A stretch of 64,000 nt of DNA. Source: Thermoplasmata archaeon. GTDB lineage: Archaea > Thermoplasmatota > Thermoplasmata > Thermoplasmatales > Thermoplasmataceae. Under the pieces are notes generated by a model. The model saw nothing but the letters and a program-made list of their open reading frames with translations, searched no databases and had not been told where the DNA came from. This document shows positions 18,213-26,991 of this stretch, one piece after another (the stretch's first letter is position 1; every line of letters begins with the position of its first letter). Location: contig JAKAVO010000005.1 in assembly GCA_021817255.1 (NCBI GenBank), forward strand, positions 1-64,000, written 5' to 3'. Made by a program: the position numbers and the translations under genes.

Positions 18213-19945
18213 TCCTTTATTTTTTTCTCTATTTCCTCTGCCAGCTGGCCAGGGTAGAAAGACTCGCCATCGTACTTTGTTATGAGATCTGCTTCCACAT
18301 TCAGCTCAGATCTGATAAGCCTCATAAGTTGCCCTGTGTAGTTGTTTTCCACAAATATTACTTTTTTCTTCCCCTTTACAAGTTTCAATATGTCTGGATT
18401 GACAGGGTATGGCCTGTTTACCTCTATCGCACCGGTTTTTATTCCTTTGTTCCTCAAGATGTCAACTGCCTCTTCAACCGGCCCCTGTGTTGAACCCCAT
18501 TGTACAAGGGCATATTCAGCGTCTTCGAGCCTGTATGAAGGCGTGGGAGGCAATTCCTTCTTTAACTTCTCCAATTTCTTCATCCTTTTTTCCATTATTT
18601 TCCTTCTAATGAGTGGGTCTGTTACTGCATCACTGACTACGTCCCCTTTTTCATCATGCTCGTCTGAGTCCTCGTTATGCATTAGATTTGGTGTTCCAGG
18701 CAGTGCCCTGATAGATATTCCATCTTCAGTAAACTCATATCTCTTGTAATCTTTCTCGTTGCCAGTAGCAAATTTTCCTCTTTTCATATCGAAGTCGAAT
18801 TTTAAATTTTCAACTGTTTCATAGTGCTCTGCAAGATAAAGGTCCACCATGAAAAACACAGGAATCTGGTATACTTCCGCAAGGTTAAGGGCTTCTCCTA
18901 TCATATAGTACGTCTCTTCAATATTTCTTGGAGAGAAGATTGCCTTTGGAAAGTCGCCCTGTGATGCCCCCAATACCTGCAACAGGTCTCCCTGTTCTGT
19001 TTTTGTGGGAAGCCCTGTGGAAGGGCCAGCTCTCTGGGCTTCATAAACAACCAGAGGTATCTCCATTTCCGCTGACATGCCGACGGCTTCAGTCATCAAT
19101 GCAAATCCGCCTCCCGAAGAACCTGTCATGGCTCTTACTCCTGCGTAATTTGCCCCTATAGCCATATTGATGGCGGATATTTCATCTTCAGTAATTTTTA
19201 CAAATACGTTGAATTTCTTTTCGTGTGATGCAAGATAGTGAATTATTGATGTTGCGGGTGTCATAGGATATCCGAAATATGCTTTCAGCCCTGCTCTTAC
19301 TGCACCAAGCCCGGCTGCCTCTCCACCTGCCAGAAGATAAAGTTTCTTTTTTGGCGTCTTAAGTTCCTTCGTGGCCTTTCCGAATTTTTCTACAAATGTA
19401 TCATAACCTTCTCTTGCAGCCCTGACATTAAGTTCTGCAATTTCTCCCTTGCCACCGAATTGATCTCTTATAACTTCTGCGAGTATTTCGAAATCCATGG
19501 AGAGATAACCAAAGATGGCACCTATAGCAACCGTATTTTTCAGAAGTGAGTTTTTGCTGTATTTCTGTGCTATTTCCCCAAGGTTCATCTCACAGTATTT
19601 TATTCCATCAAATTTCTTGAATTCTCCAACGGACTTGTCATATACAACAATTCCTTTCAGTGATGAAGCCCCGCCTTCATTAATTTCAGGATTTGTATGC
19701 CTTTCAAGCGCATCCTTATTTAGTGCAACAAGAATGTCAAGATCATCCCCCTGGTTCTTCACCTTCCGGATAGATGCCCGTGTCTGATACCAGCTCTGGC
19801 CACCCCTTATAATACTTTGATAATAGTTATAAGTCGAAACGTATAATCCGCTCCTGGAAAAAACTCTTGCAATTATTAATCCTGCAGACTGGACGCCGTC
19901 TCCAGCCGCCCCGCCCACTCTTACGATGACTTCATTTTGATCCAT
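18209..19945 (-). CDS. 2-oxoacid:ferredoxin oxidoreductase, fused gamma-alpha subunit
   Basis: The 578-residue protein fuses the gamma domain (about residues 1-190, starting VRVGGAAGDGVQSAG) to the alpha domain (about 205-578). The substrate loop, YPITP in Sulfolobus enzymes, is YPMTPATS here, near residue 230. TGSSGGGFALMTEAVGMSAE is the conserved ThDP-domain segment. The C-terminal part carries WGSTQGPVEEAVDILRNKG and VNRPYPVNPDI. It is first in the alpha-beta operon. A broad 2-oxoacid range is typical of this type; the exact substrate cannot be read. Confidence 0.95.
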   Translation of the reverse strand: MDQNEVIVRVGGAAGDGVQSAGLIIARVFSRSGLYVSTYNYYQSIIRGGQSWYQTRASIRKVKNQGDDLDILVALNKDALERHTNPEINEGGASSLKGIVVYDKSVGEFKKFDGIKYCEMNLGEIAQKYSKNSLLKNTVAIGAIFGYLSMDFEILAEVIRDQFGGKGEIAELNVRAAREGYDTFVEKFGKATKELKTPKKKLYLLAGGEAAGLGAVRAGLKAYFGYPMTPATSIIHYLASHEKKFNVFVKITEDEISAINMAIGANYAGVRAMTGSSGGGFALMTEAVGMSAEMEIPLVVYEAQRAGPSTGLPTKTEQGDLLQVLGASQGDFPKAIFSPRNIEETYYMIGEALNLAEVYQIPVFFMVDLYLAEHYETVENLKFDFDMKRGKFATGNEKDYKRYEFTEDGISIRALPGTPNLMHNEDSDEHDEKGDVVSDAVTDPLIRRKIMEKRMKKLEKLKKELPPTPSYRLEDAEYALVQWGSTQGPVEEAVDILRNKGIKTGAIEVNRPYPVNPDILKLVKGKKKVIFVENNYTGQLMRLIRSELNVEADLITKYDGESFYPGQLAEEIEKKIKE

Positions 19946-20246
19946 AGTCTTTCACTGTCCTTATTCATGCCATATTTCCACTTGCTATAAATTTTTTTTA
20001 AAAAATTGGGCTCTGAAATGTCGAATTTCACATCTGATTGCAAACAGGCCATATCGATTATCCGCAGAACTTCTGGTTTTAGCTATGAATTTACAATTGC
20101 GCTCTCTTCAAATGGATTTTTGCTGAATTTTTGACTTTTTTTTAAACTATTCCGGAGTTATGCGCGCTCAAAATAAATTTTAATTAATAAGGGCTTCATT
20201 TCATTACCCATAAAAACAGGGTTCTTGTGATGATCAAAATATTCAG
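19946..20246. other. 301-bp AT-rich spacer
   Basis: It contains the promoter side of the oxidoreductase operon and the region 3' of tRNA-Ser. A T8 run (about 20147-20154) could end transcription on the plus strand. I see no supported gene. Confidence 0.35.
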
Positions 20247-20329
20247 CGCCGGGGGGGAGATTTGAACTCCCGAGCTACAAGAGCGGTAGATTTCGAATCT
20301 ACCGCCTTACCGGGCTAGGCTACCCCGAC
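20247..20329 (-). tRNA. tRNA-Ser (CGA)
   Basis: The minus strand folds into a class II tRNA of 83 nt. The acceptor arm pairs GTCGGGG with CCCCGGC and has discriminator G73. The anticodon stem GTAGA/TCTAC holds loop TTCGAAA with anticodon CGA. A long variable arm, typical of serine tRNAs, precedes the GTTCAAATC T loop. CCA is not encoded and there is no intron. Its 5' 15 nt overlap the end of the CoA-binding protein gene on the same strand. Confidence 0.95.
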
Positions 20330-20734
20330 ATTCATTTTTTTATGTTCTTCCATAATGCATTTATTCATTATGACTTTAATGGAGTTCCCTTCGGCAAGTC
20401 TCCTCCCTTCTGTGTTTTCCACTCCCAACTGCATCCAGACTACATCAGGCTTTACCTTAATGGCCTCCTCTACTACAGGTACAACAGCTTCTGATTTCCT
20501 GAAAATATCAACTACCTGAATTTTGTGATCCTTTGATGCTGACAGAAGATCCGGATAACACTTTATTCCTTCCCACATTTCCATTGCCGGGTTTACCGGG
20601 ATGACATTAAAACCATGTTCTGTGAGGTATTTTGCCACCCTGAAACTATCTCGTTCCTGCTTATTGCTTATGCCAACAACTGCAATATTTTTCTTGCTTG
20701 CCAAAACTTCTTTTATAACACTTTCCTCGTTCAT
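20315..20734 (-). CDS. CoA-binding (Rossmann-fold) domain protein
   Basis: The 139-residue protein matches the small CoA-binding family (YccU-like, COG1832). It shows the nucleotide-loop region IAVVGISNKQERDSFRVAKYL near residue 17, then GFNVIPVNP, VVDIFRKSEAV and VWMQLGVEN, and ends with KCIMEEHKKM. The usual family ends near EHKRL; here the last codons and the TAG stop are read from the 5' part of tRNA-Ser. The cellular role of this family is not settled. Confidence 0.88.
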   Translation of the reverse strand: MNEESVIKEVLASKKNIAVVGISNKQERDSFRVAKYLTEHGFNVIPVNPAMEMWEGIKCYPDLLSASKDHKIQVVDIFRKSEAVVPVVEEAIKVKPDVVWMQLGVENTEGRRLAEGNSIKVIMNKCIMEEHKKMNVGVA

Positions 20735-20770
20735 GAAATAATAAAAAAATTGTGGTTTTAAATCTTTCCC

Positions 20771-21475
20771 TTATTTTACCAATTTTTCAATTTCTTCCTT
20801 TGTGAAAATCTTGAATGTTGAGTCGCTTCTTATGGAGGCAACCTCAGGCGTCTTGTATTCAGCGCCCTCCTCTATTGATGATTTAAGTGCGGCTATCCCG
20901 ATGCCTATTGCCGTCTTTTCATCGACCTCTTCGTTGTACTCTTTTTCCAGATATGATAGGACCTGCTCTCTGCCTGCACCTATAGCTGTTGCCTTATACT
21001 CATTTATGACTCCTGAGGGGTCTGAATCAAACAATCGTGCTCCTACCTGGTCGATGCCTGCAAAGATTATTGAAACACCATATGGCCTAACTCCTCCATA
21101 CTGTGTGTACTGTTGCATTTGATCTGCAACTTTCTTAACCAGGTTTTCAAGGTTGACCAGTGAGCCGTAACTGACCTTCTCCTGCTGTGTCACTATTCTG
21201 GCAAAATCTATGAGAACCCTTGCGTCTGCACCAAGTCCTGATGTCACACAACCGACAAAGTCATCTATTAACTGGATCTTTTCGAGCGAGTTCTGTTCCA
21301 TCAGTTTGCTTCTTGGCCTTTTTTCAGAAATGAGAAGAACCCCATCCTTGAATTTAATCCCAAGAGCAGTTGAACCTCTTTTAACTGCTTCTCTTGCGTA
21401 TTCTACCTGGAAAAGTCTCCCATCGGGCGAGAAAACTGTAATTGCTCTATCATATGCCATTTGTCCCTGTTGCAT
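20771..21475 (-). CDS. psmA: Proteasome subunit alpha
   Basis: PsmA forms the outer rings of the 20S proteasome and gates substrate entry. The 234-residue protein begins [20 protein letters not shown], the same opening as I recall for T. acidophilum PsmA. It has the conserved [15 protein letters not shown] helix, GVLLISEKR, and [20 protein letters not shown]. The C-terminus is EKLVK. The strong likeness to the Thermoplasma protein is the best taxonomic clue in the window. It is divergent from the Nre gene across a 284-bp spacer. Confidence 0.98.
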   Translation of the reverse strand: MQQGQMAYDRAITVFSPDGRLFQVEYAREAVKRGSTALGIKFKDGVLLISEKRPRSKLMEQNSLEKIQLIDDFVGCVTSGLGADARVLIDFARIVTQQEKVSYGSLVNLENLVKKVADQMQQYTQYGGVRPYGVSIIFAGIDQVGARLFDSDPSGVINEYKATAIGAGREQVLSYLEKEYNEEVDEKTAIGIGIAALKSSIEEGAEYKTPEVASIRSDSTFKIFTKEEIEKLVK

Positions 21476-21759
21476 TTATTTTCACCTTGATTCCCCTAAC
21501 ATGTTTCTCTAATAAATCTTTTCTAATTTTTCCTTTTGTTGTGAAGCATCAACTGGCCCCGGATTGCATGAGGCTTATTGCTGTATTTTCCCATGGCCGT
21601 AGGCATGGCTTTGTTGAACCACACCCTCTGGCTGGTTGCCAGTTTCCAAAAGAACTAAGGTTTGCAATATGCTTCAATGTTTCCTGAAGTGTTGATATGT
21701 GCCTGATGTTGAAAACCGCATTTTGTAAAGCAGAATTATGAACTGCTCCTGTTGGAGCA
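21476..21759. other. 284-bp spacer with several hairpins and coding-like remnants
   Basis: This gap is less AT-rich than other spacers and holds three clear inverted repeats on the plus strand: CCATGGCC/GGCATGG with a one-base bulge (about 21591-21608), CTGGC/GCCAG (about 21630-21645) and TGCTCC/GGAGCA (about 21736-21751). The minus strand reads RHISTLQETLKHIANLSS near 21655-21708, similar to remnants elsewhere in the window. It may be a structured RNA, a decayed mobile element, or both. I cannot assign it to a known RNA family. Confidence 0.35.
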
Positions 21760-22995
21760 TTGGCATCCATAAAGGATAAAATTAATAGTTTCTTAACCAT
21801 GTATAATTCAGTGTTTCCATACTGCAGTTCATGCAAGGCAAAGAAGAATTTATGCGGGCTTGGTTATTGCCCTATAATCAAAAACTTAAAATCAATTGGC
21901 CCGGAAATAAGGACGATCAGCGGTGACGCTGAAACTGATACGCCCCCGGGCATATTCGTGGGGAATTACGGATACCCTGAAGTTCTTGCAGGACCTACAG
22001 CCCTATTCAATCCGGATGTTTTCAATTATGGAAAGGATAGGTTCGGGCTGAAGCTTGAAGAGGTAATCTCAATGAATTCAAATGTTTTTAGAACAGCCTC
22101 AAGAATGTCCATTAAAAGGCCTGATGAAAAAATTCATGAATATATTCTTGAAAGCGCTTCTTCTGTAAAGCCTTTTGAAATTGCATTCAAGGCAGATCAC
22201 TTCTCTATGCACGGAACCGACACTGGCGATTTTTTTGATACACCGGTGGGATCTACAGCGATGGTATCTAATTTGAGAGTTACTGGAAATCCAAAAATAC
22301 CGAGGATGGTGGATTATGTCCACGACGACAGCGATTTGAAGTCTTCGGATGCTTTGTTCAAGCTATACCAGGAAGGTTTCCAGCCTGAATATTTACAAAA
22401 TATACTTGCTGGAGGTTTGGTCGGTGTGGAATTTCAGAGGAAAATGGTTCCAACAAGGTGGGCCATCACTGCAACTGATGATGTTCTCTTCAAAGAAATG
22501 AAAAAGGATGTAATTCATTATCCATGGATTTCTGAAATAATGCAATTCAACATGACATATATTGGAAATTCATTTCAGATAGTTCTTCTCCCTGGTCCAC
22601 TTTCCTTCGAAATGCTTGAACAGTGGAACAGAGGATCCTTATGGGGCCAGGGTTCTGTGGCAATCGATTATGAAGGGTATAAGGGAAGGACAAGATATTC
22701 ATCTAATATTACAGGGGCATATTATGCGGCCAGGCTGTCCGTAATAAAGTACCTAAAATCCATAAGGAGGCAGGCATCCATAGTCGTAGTGAGGAACATA
22801 GGTTCAGAGTATCATTCTCCCCTTGGGGTATGGGTTATCAGAAGTTCAGTCAGGGAAGCACTTAAAACACAACCAATTAAATTTTCTTCCAATGAAGAAT
22901 TTATGAAATATGGAAAACTTGGCATTGAAAGTGCGAAGAAACTTTCATGGATTCTTAACAATCAACTGAAACAAAAAAGACTGGTGGACTTTTGA
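21760..22995 (+). CDS. Nre-family archaeal DNA repair protein (NreA-like)
   Basis: The 411-residue protein matches the Nre family (COG1602). It has an N-terminal zinc-ribbon-like cysteine set (YCSSCKAKKNLCGLGYCP), then GIFVGNYGYPEVLAGP, DTPVGSTAMV and a C-terminal region with SPLGVWVIRSSVREAL. Haloferax NreA is involved in DNA repair and carries a C-terminal PCNA-interacting motif. Here the tail ends QKRLVDF, a fair PIP-box (QxxLxxF). The start may be the TTG at 21760, with GGAG 3 nt before it, or the ATG at 21799. It overlaps the next gene by 4 bp. Confidence 0.88.
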   Translation: MASIKDKINSFLTMYNSVFPYCSSCKAKKNLCGLGYCPIIKNLKSIGPEIRTISGDAETDTPPGIFVGNYGYPEVLAGPTALFNPDVFNYGKDRFGLKLEEVISMNSNVFRTASRMSIKRPDEKIHEYILESASSVKPFEIAFKADHFSMHGTDTGDFFDTPVGSTAMVSNLRVTGNPKIPRMVDYVHDDSDLKSSDALFKLYQEGFQPEYLQNILAGGLVGVEFQRKMVPTRWAITATDDVLFKEMKKDVIHYPWISEIMQFNMTYIGNSFQIVLLPGPLSFEMLEQWNRGSLWGQGSVAIDYEGYKGRTRYSSNITGAYYAARLSVIKYLKSIRRQASIVVVRNIGSEYHSPLGVWVIRSSVREALKTQPIKFSSNEEFMKYGKLGIESAKKLSWILNNQLKQKRLVDF

Positions 22996-23840
22996 AGGGA
23001 GAATTCATTATTTTTGACAATCATTTTCACCTGAATTACAATAATAATTTTTTAAATGGCGCGGCCAGGTTTGAGAAAGCAGGCGGAAATGCAATAAATC
23101 TAACCAATTTGCCAGACTATTCTTTGCCTTCAGGCCATTATTATGAAACAATATACGACAGGACTTTGAAAATGGCCGAAATTGTGAGAAGGGAAACAGA
23201 ACTCGATGTTCTGGTAACTCTGGGGCCATACCCCACTGATTTAATTCATTTTGGTGAAATGAACCTTGATGCTGAAAAAATTGTAAAGGATGGCATTGAC
23301 AGGGCGTCCAGCCTTATCCTCGAAAATAAGGCAAATGCCCTTGGAGAAGTAGGAAGGCCGCATTTTCCTGTTCCAACAGAAACTGTTGGCAATTCAAACC
23401 AATTGCTGGAATATGCGTTTTCAGCATGCTCTGATATGAAATGCCCTGCTATATTGCATACGGAGGACCTTGACAAAGTGAAAATAAAAGAGCTGGAATC
23501 AATGGCAAAAAGGTCAGGGTTAGATCCAAAAATGGTAGTGAAACACCATGCCCTGCCGGAAAATCTGTTAATAAACTCGCAAATCCGATTTTCCATTCCT
23601 GCAACCAGAAGGTTTGTGAGGGATTCTGTTTCAACGGAAGCGGGTTTTCTCCTGGAAACAGACTACGTAAATGATCCAAATGATGATAACAGGTTTCTGC
23701 CGCCAGATTCTGTACCGATAAGGGCGAAAATGATAGAGCAGAACTATCGTGGCAACTGGAAAGAGATATTTGGAAAGGTTTTCAGAGACCTTCCAGTGGA
23801 GATATTTGGAAAAGAGAACTTCAAAGCCCTTTCACGATAA
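22992..23840 (+). CDS. TatD-like metal-dependent hydrolase (COG1099 type)
   Basis: The 282-residue protein is an amidohydrolase-fold enzyme of the archaeal TatD-like group. Metal ligands can be seen in DNHFHL near the start, LGEVGRPHFPVP mid-chain, ILHTEDLDK, VKHHA, and ETDYVNDP near the end. TatD enzymes act as nucleases; the activity of this group is less clear. A TTG start overlaps the Nre stop (TTGA), so the two are translationally coupled. That coupling, and GINS 39 bp further on, suggest a role in DNA repair or replication, which is inference. Confidence 0.8.
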   Translation: MKGEFIIFDNHFHLNYNNNFLNGAARFEKAGGNAINLTNLPDYSLPSGHYYETIYDRTLKMAEIVRRETELDVLVTLGPYPTDLIHFGEMNLDAEKIVKDGIDRASSLILENKANALGEVGRPHFPVPTETVGNSNQLLEYAFSACSDMKCPAILHTEDLDKVKIKELESMAKRSGLDPKMVVKHHALPENLLINSQIRFSIPATRRFVRDSVSTEAGFLLETDYVNDPNDDNRFLPPDSVPIRAKMIEQNYRGNWKEIFGKVFRDLPVEIFGKENFKALSR

Positions 23841-23879
23841 TATATATTTTTTAACAAGTATGGTATATGATGATGAGAG

Positions 23880-24527
23880 ATGGGCTTATCAATTGTAGAA
23901 ATAGAGAGGATCACAAAAGAAATAAGGGAATATTACAGGATAGAAAGTTCAAGCCAGTCCATCCAGAAAATTAAGTCCAATTTTTACAACGAAGTGAAGG
24001 AAGCCATAATCACGCTGAATGAAATGGCAGCTAAAAGTGTTTCTGAATCTAAAATTGAAAACTACAGGAAAATAATGGATAAGAAGGAGAAATTGGAAAA
24101 TAACCTGAAAAATTTTCTCCTCAAAAGATATGAAAAACTGTTAAGGGACTCTCTGTTTGATATCAGCTCAAAAACTTATGAACCCCTGGCTCCTGAGGAG
24201 AAAAAATTCATAATGGAGAACCACAACACAATGATGGCATTTCTTGAGAAAATACTTAAGCCCGAGGAAGAAAAGGCCATAGATGAAGAGGAGATTCCGC
24301 AGGAAAGCATTGAAGAAGCAGCTTTAGAGAAAGAAGAGGCACCCGCCAAGGCTAAAGAGGAAATTGAACAATTATCTTCCGTAACAGTATATGCTGATTT
24401 TCTGCCAGTTGCCACTGCAATAGGCGACTTTTATCTCCATAAAGGCGATATAGTATACCTCCCCGATCAAATATCAGAAATACTGGTATCAAGAAAATAT
24501 GCAAAAAAAGTATTGCTGGAAGGGTAA
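23880..24527 (+). CDS. GINS complex subunit (Gins51/Gins15 type)
   Basis: GINS joins MCM and Cdc45/GAN in the archaeal replicative helicase. The 215-residue protein has an N-terminal helical A domain (about residues 1-130), an acidic low-complexity linker rich in E and A (about 135-165), and a C-terminal beta-rich B domain: VTVYADFLPVATAIGDFYLHKGDIVYLPDQISEIL. The A-then-B order marks the Gins51 type. GATGAGAG before the ATG gives a start signal. The neighbours are Nre and the TatD-like gene on the same strand. Confidence 0.85.
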   Translation: MGLSIVEIERITKEIREYYRIESSSQSIQKIKSNFYNEVKEAIITLNEMAAKSVSESKIENYRKIMDKKEKLENNLKNFLLKRYEKLLRDSLFDISSKTYEPLAPEEKKFIMENHNTMMAFLEKILKPEEEKAIDEEEIPQESIEEAALEKEEAPAKAKEEIEQLSSVTVYADFLPVATAIGDFYLHKGDIVYLPDQISEILVSRKYAKKVLLEG

Positions 24528-24545
24528 TTTCAAAAATTAATTTTT

Positions 24546-26363
24546 TCAGTTGTTTCTCTTTCTGAGATAAACAACTGCTCCTATTGATAAGAGTGCCACT
24601 GCAGCAATTCCCAATGCTGGAATCATATATGATGAATTGCTTAATGGAGAACTAGACTGGCTGGCGGTGTTTGAGATTTCTATCGTGTGGTTGGAAAAGT
24701 GCGGGACATGGAAAATTACCAGATCGCCATTGCTTTCCTTATACACAGAATAGGAAGCGGAAGTTGAGCTTGAATAGTTAAGGAATGCGCTCATATTCAT
24801 TGACGTTACTACACTGCCATCGAATTTAATGCTTATGTTGTGGGAATTCTGCAGGAATGAATTTGAAAGGAATATTGCAATATCTGTTCCTTTTGTGTGG
24901 CCCGGTTTTGCACCGATAGATAGTGTAACGTGGTGTGAACCTGAGGATGTGATGCTTGTATTGACTGTGGAGTTAAAATTCATTGTAAAGTTCTGGGAAT
25001 TGTTCTTGCCGCTTATTGAAAGTTCGGTCGAGATCTTTCCAGAGCTCAATGCCTCATCTATCCTTTTCTGGTACTTTCCAACATTGTGCAAGCCAGGCAG
25101 GGCGACTGTTCTTATCATTGAGTAGTTCTTTGATTTTACTGTTATGGTTGAATTGTTTTTAACGGATATATTCCCTCCGTTAATGTTCATCATTTCCGTT
25201 AAATTCGGCGTAGTGATCTTTAGAACGCTGGTTCCAAAACTCATTCTGCTGTCAAGGCCAAACATGCTATTATCCTGGAATGAAGAATCTGACATAACCA
25301 TCGAACCATTGACTTGCATGTCATTTCCTTTCATTTTCAGTATCGACACATTGCTGCCTGCAGGAAGTGTGAAGACGATTGATCCATTATCCACTATATA
25401 AGATGACTGGGCAACGGGATTGTCATGGATAGCCATTGCATATGTCTCATTGGCATAGAAGAATAACGAACCGTATATCTGAACTACACCCATTTTGAAT
25501 GAAGGGATTTCCATACCCTTGCCTATAGTGCCATTTCCTGAAATTTTCACTGAAGAGAAGATTGAGCTATTTACTCTCTGATCTGTAAGATTCATGTTCG
25601 TTACTGTGTTAGTGTTGTTGTTAAATGAGAAGCTTACGTACTTGCCTGAAGCTTTGCCAGTCGTTGAGTTGTATGTGAATCTGCTGTTTTCCAGCTGGTC
25701 TTTGTGGTTCTCAAGGAGGTTCTGTATATTTTCAGATGTCATGAATACCGCAAAGAGTGGCCTAACACTTTCCGTCAGCGAGGTGTTGTACTGGTTTATT
25801 ATCATATGTGTTGAGGAACCTTCTCCCTTTACAGATGCATTTCCATCAGTAAGCAGAACGCCTGAAAAGTTTTCGTTCTTTATCTCAAAGGAGCTGAACT
25901 TCATATTCGCATAGGAATTCATTCCCATGTTTCCCAAAGACAACTGTTCCGATGAGGATAGGTTGAATTGCTGCTGCATCATCTTTGCAGATTCCGAAAG
26001 GTGCAAACTCATATTGCTGCTCCCACTGGAACCAGTCATTATTCCAAAAGACTGCGGCCTGCTTTTCCCGAATAATACTACTTTCCCTCCGTCAATTGAT
26101 GTGGCATTATTCAAAAACGTGCTGCTTGTAACCTGTGTTCCGTTAACGCTTATGCCGCTAGCCAGAACTACGTGCCCTTCTGCTTCATTTTGGTAGGATA
26201 CATTATTTATGTACCCCGTTGTGCTGTTGTATGAAACAGAATATCCATCTATGTTTCTTGTAGTAAGTGCTCCACTCACATTGCCTGAAGAGGCAAATGA
26301 AATAGCACTTGCACCTGCAAGTATAAATACAACGGCTAATGCCGCTACAGTTATTCTATTCAT
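24546..26363 (-). CDS. Secreted, membrane-anchored surface protein
   Basis: The 605-residue protein starts MNRITVAALAVVFILAGASA, a good signal peptide, so I prefer the ATG at 26363 over one 14 codons upstream. The long exterior region is rich in Ser, Asn and N-x-S/T sequons. The C-terminus has one membrane span (SYMIPALGIAAVALLSIGAV) followed by YLRKRNN, a basic cytoplasmic stop. No known domain was recognised. It is probably a glycosylated surface protein. It is convergent with the GINS gene, 18 bp apart. Confidence 0.78.
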   Translation of the reverse strand: MNRITVAALAVVFILAGASAISFASSGNVSGALTTRNIDGYSVSYNSTTGYINNVSYQNEAEGHVVLASGISVNGTQVTSSTFLNNATSIDGGKVVLFGKSRPQSFGIMTGSSGSSNMSLHLSESAKMMQQQFNLSSSEQLSLGNMGMNSYANMKFSSFEIKNENFSGVLLTDGNASVKGEGSSTHMIINQYNTSLTESVRPLFAVFMTSENIQNLLENHKDQLENSRFTYNSTTGKASGKYVSFSFNNNTNTVTNMNLTDQRVNSSIFSSVKISGNGTIGKGMEIPSFKMGVVQIYGSLFFYANETYAMAIHDNPVAQSSYIVDNGSIVFTLPAGSNVSILKMKGNDMQVNGSMVMSDSSFQDNSMFGLDSRMSFGTSVLKITTPNLTEMMNINGGNISVKNNSTITVKSKNYSMIRTVALPGLHNVGKYQKRIDEALSSGKISTELSISGKNNSQNFTMNFNSTVNTSITSSGSHHVTLSIGAKPGHTKGTDIAIFLSNSFLQNSHNISIKFDGSVVTSMNMSAFLNYSSSTSASYSVYKESNGDLVIFHVPHFSNHTIEISNTASQSSSPLSNSSYMIPALGIAAVALLSIGAVVYLRKRNN

Positions 26364-26583
26364 GTATTTGCCATCGAAGTGGTTAATAACTAAGTTATGG
26401 TACAATGGTATGGTACAAACAAATACAAGCTTTCACAAATTGCAATACCTGTTTTCATCGTTGCAACGCAGGTTTCCTCTTGTTGGCATCAATGCCAGGC
26501 ACATAAGCAAATTGCAATTTTTTGATTTGATTTATTGAAAATGCAATCCTGTTCCGGGACAATATATATTCAAATATTCGACA

Positions 26584-26593
26584 TTTTAATTAA
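26584..26593 (+). promoter_or_regulatory. TATA-like box of the RNase P RNA gene
   Basis: TTTTAATTAA lies about 25 nt before the proposed 5' end of the RNase P RNA at 26611, as expected for an archaeal promoter. Confidence 0.45.
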
Positions 26594-26610
26594 TTAACTG
26601 CAGATTACCA

Positions 26611-26936
26611 TTGGGAAAGCCCGAGGGCAGCTTACGCTCCTTTGGAGTGAGGAAAGTCTCCCCTCCTGGGTGGATATCAGCCTGCACTGCAGGTATTCCG
26701 AGAGGAATGGCAACGGCAAAAGAAAAGAACATTTCCTGGTAAAGAATGATTCCCGGAGGATGACGTTTCCAGGATTGATGATGGAACAGCCGACCTGGTT
26801 GGAGAAAGTCCAAAGAGGCCCTGTGAGACCACTCTGAGGGCCAGGTAGGACGCAGCGTGCCTTAAAAAGCCATAGTCGAATGCTGCCAGCCTGTTATACA
26901 GGGGAACAGAAGGGAGCTTACTCCGGGCATTCCCTT
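26611..26936 (+). ncRNA. rnpB: RNase P RNA (archaeal)
   Basis: This is the catalytic RNA that trims tRNA 5' leaders. The ends pair to form P1: GGGAA-A-GCCCG (26613-26623) with CGGGC-A-TTCCC (26924-26934), an A-A mismatch between them. The universally conserved GAGGAAAGTC is at 26649-26658 and the matching 3' element, ACAGAAGGGAGCTTA, at 26906-26920; they would form P4. The length of about 326 nt fits archaeal type A RNAs. Exact ends are inferred from P1. Confidence 0.92.
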
Positions 26937-26991
26937 TCTGAGTGTATTTTCATTGCCTAAAAATAATAAACGAGATGCATATTACATTATC

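Noticed and set aside
21549-21836. 95-codon minus-strand ORF in the psmA-Nre spacer as an active gene
   Set aside because: It runs into the Nre start, lacks a start signal and fits better as a remnant.
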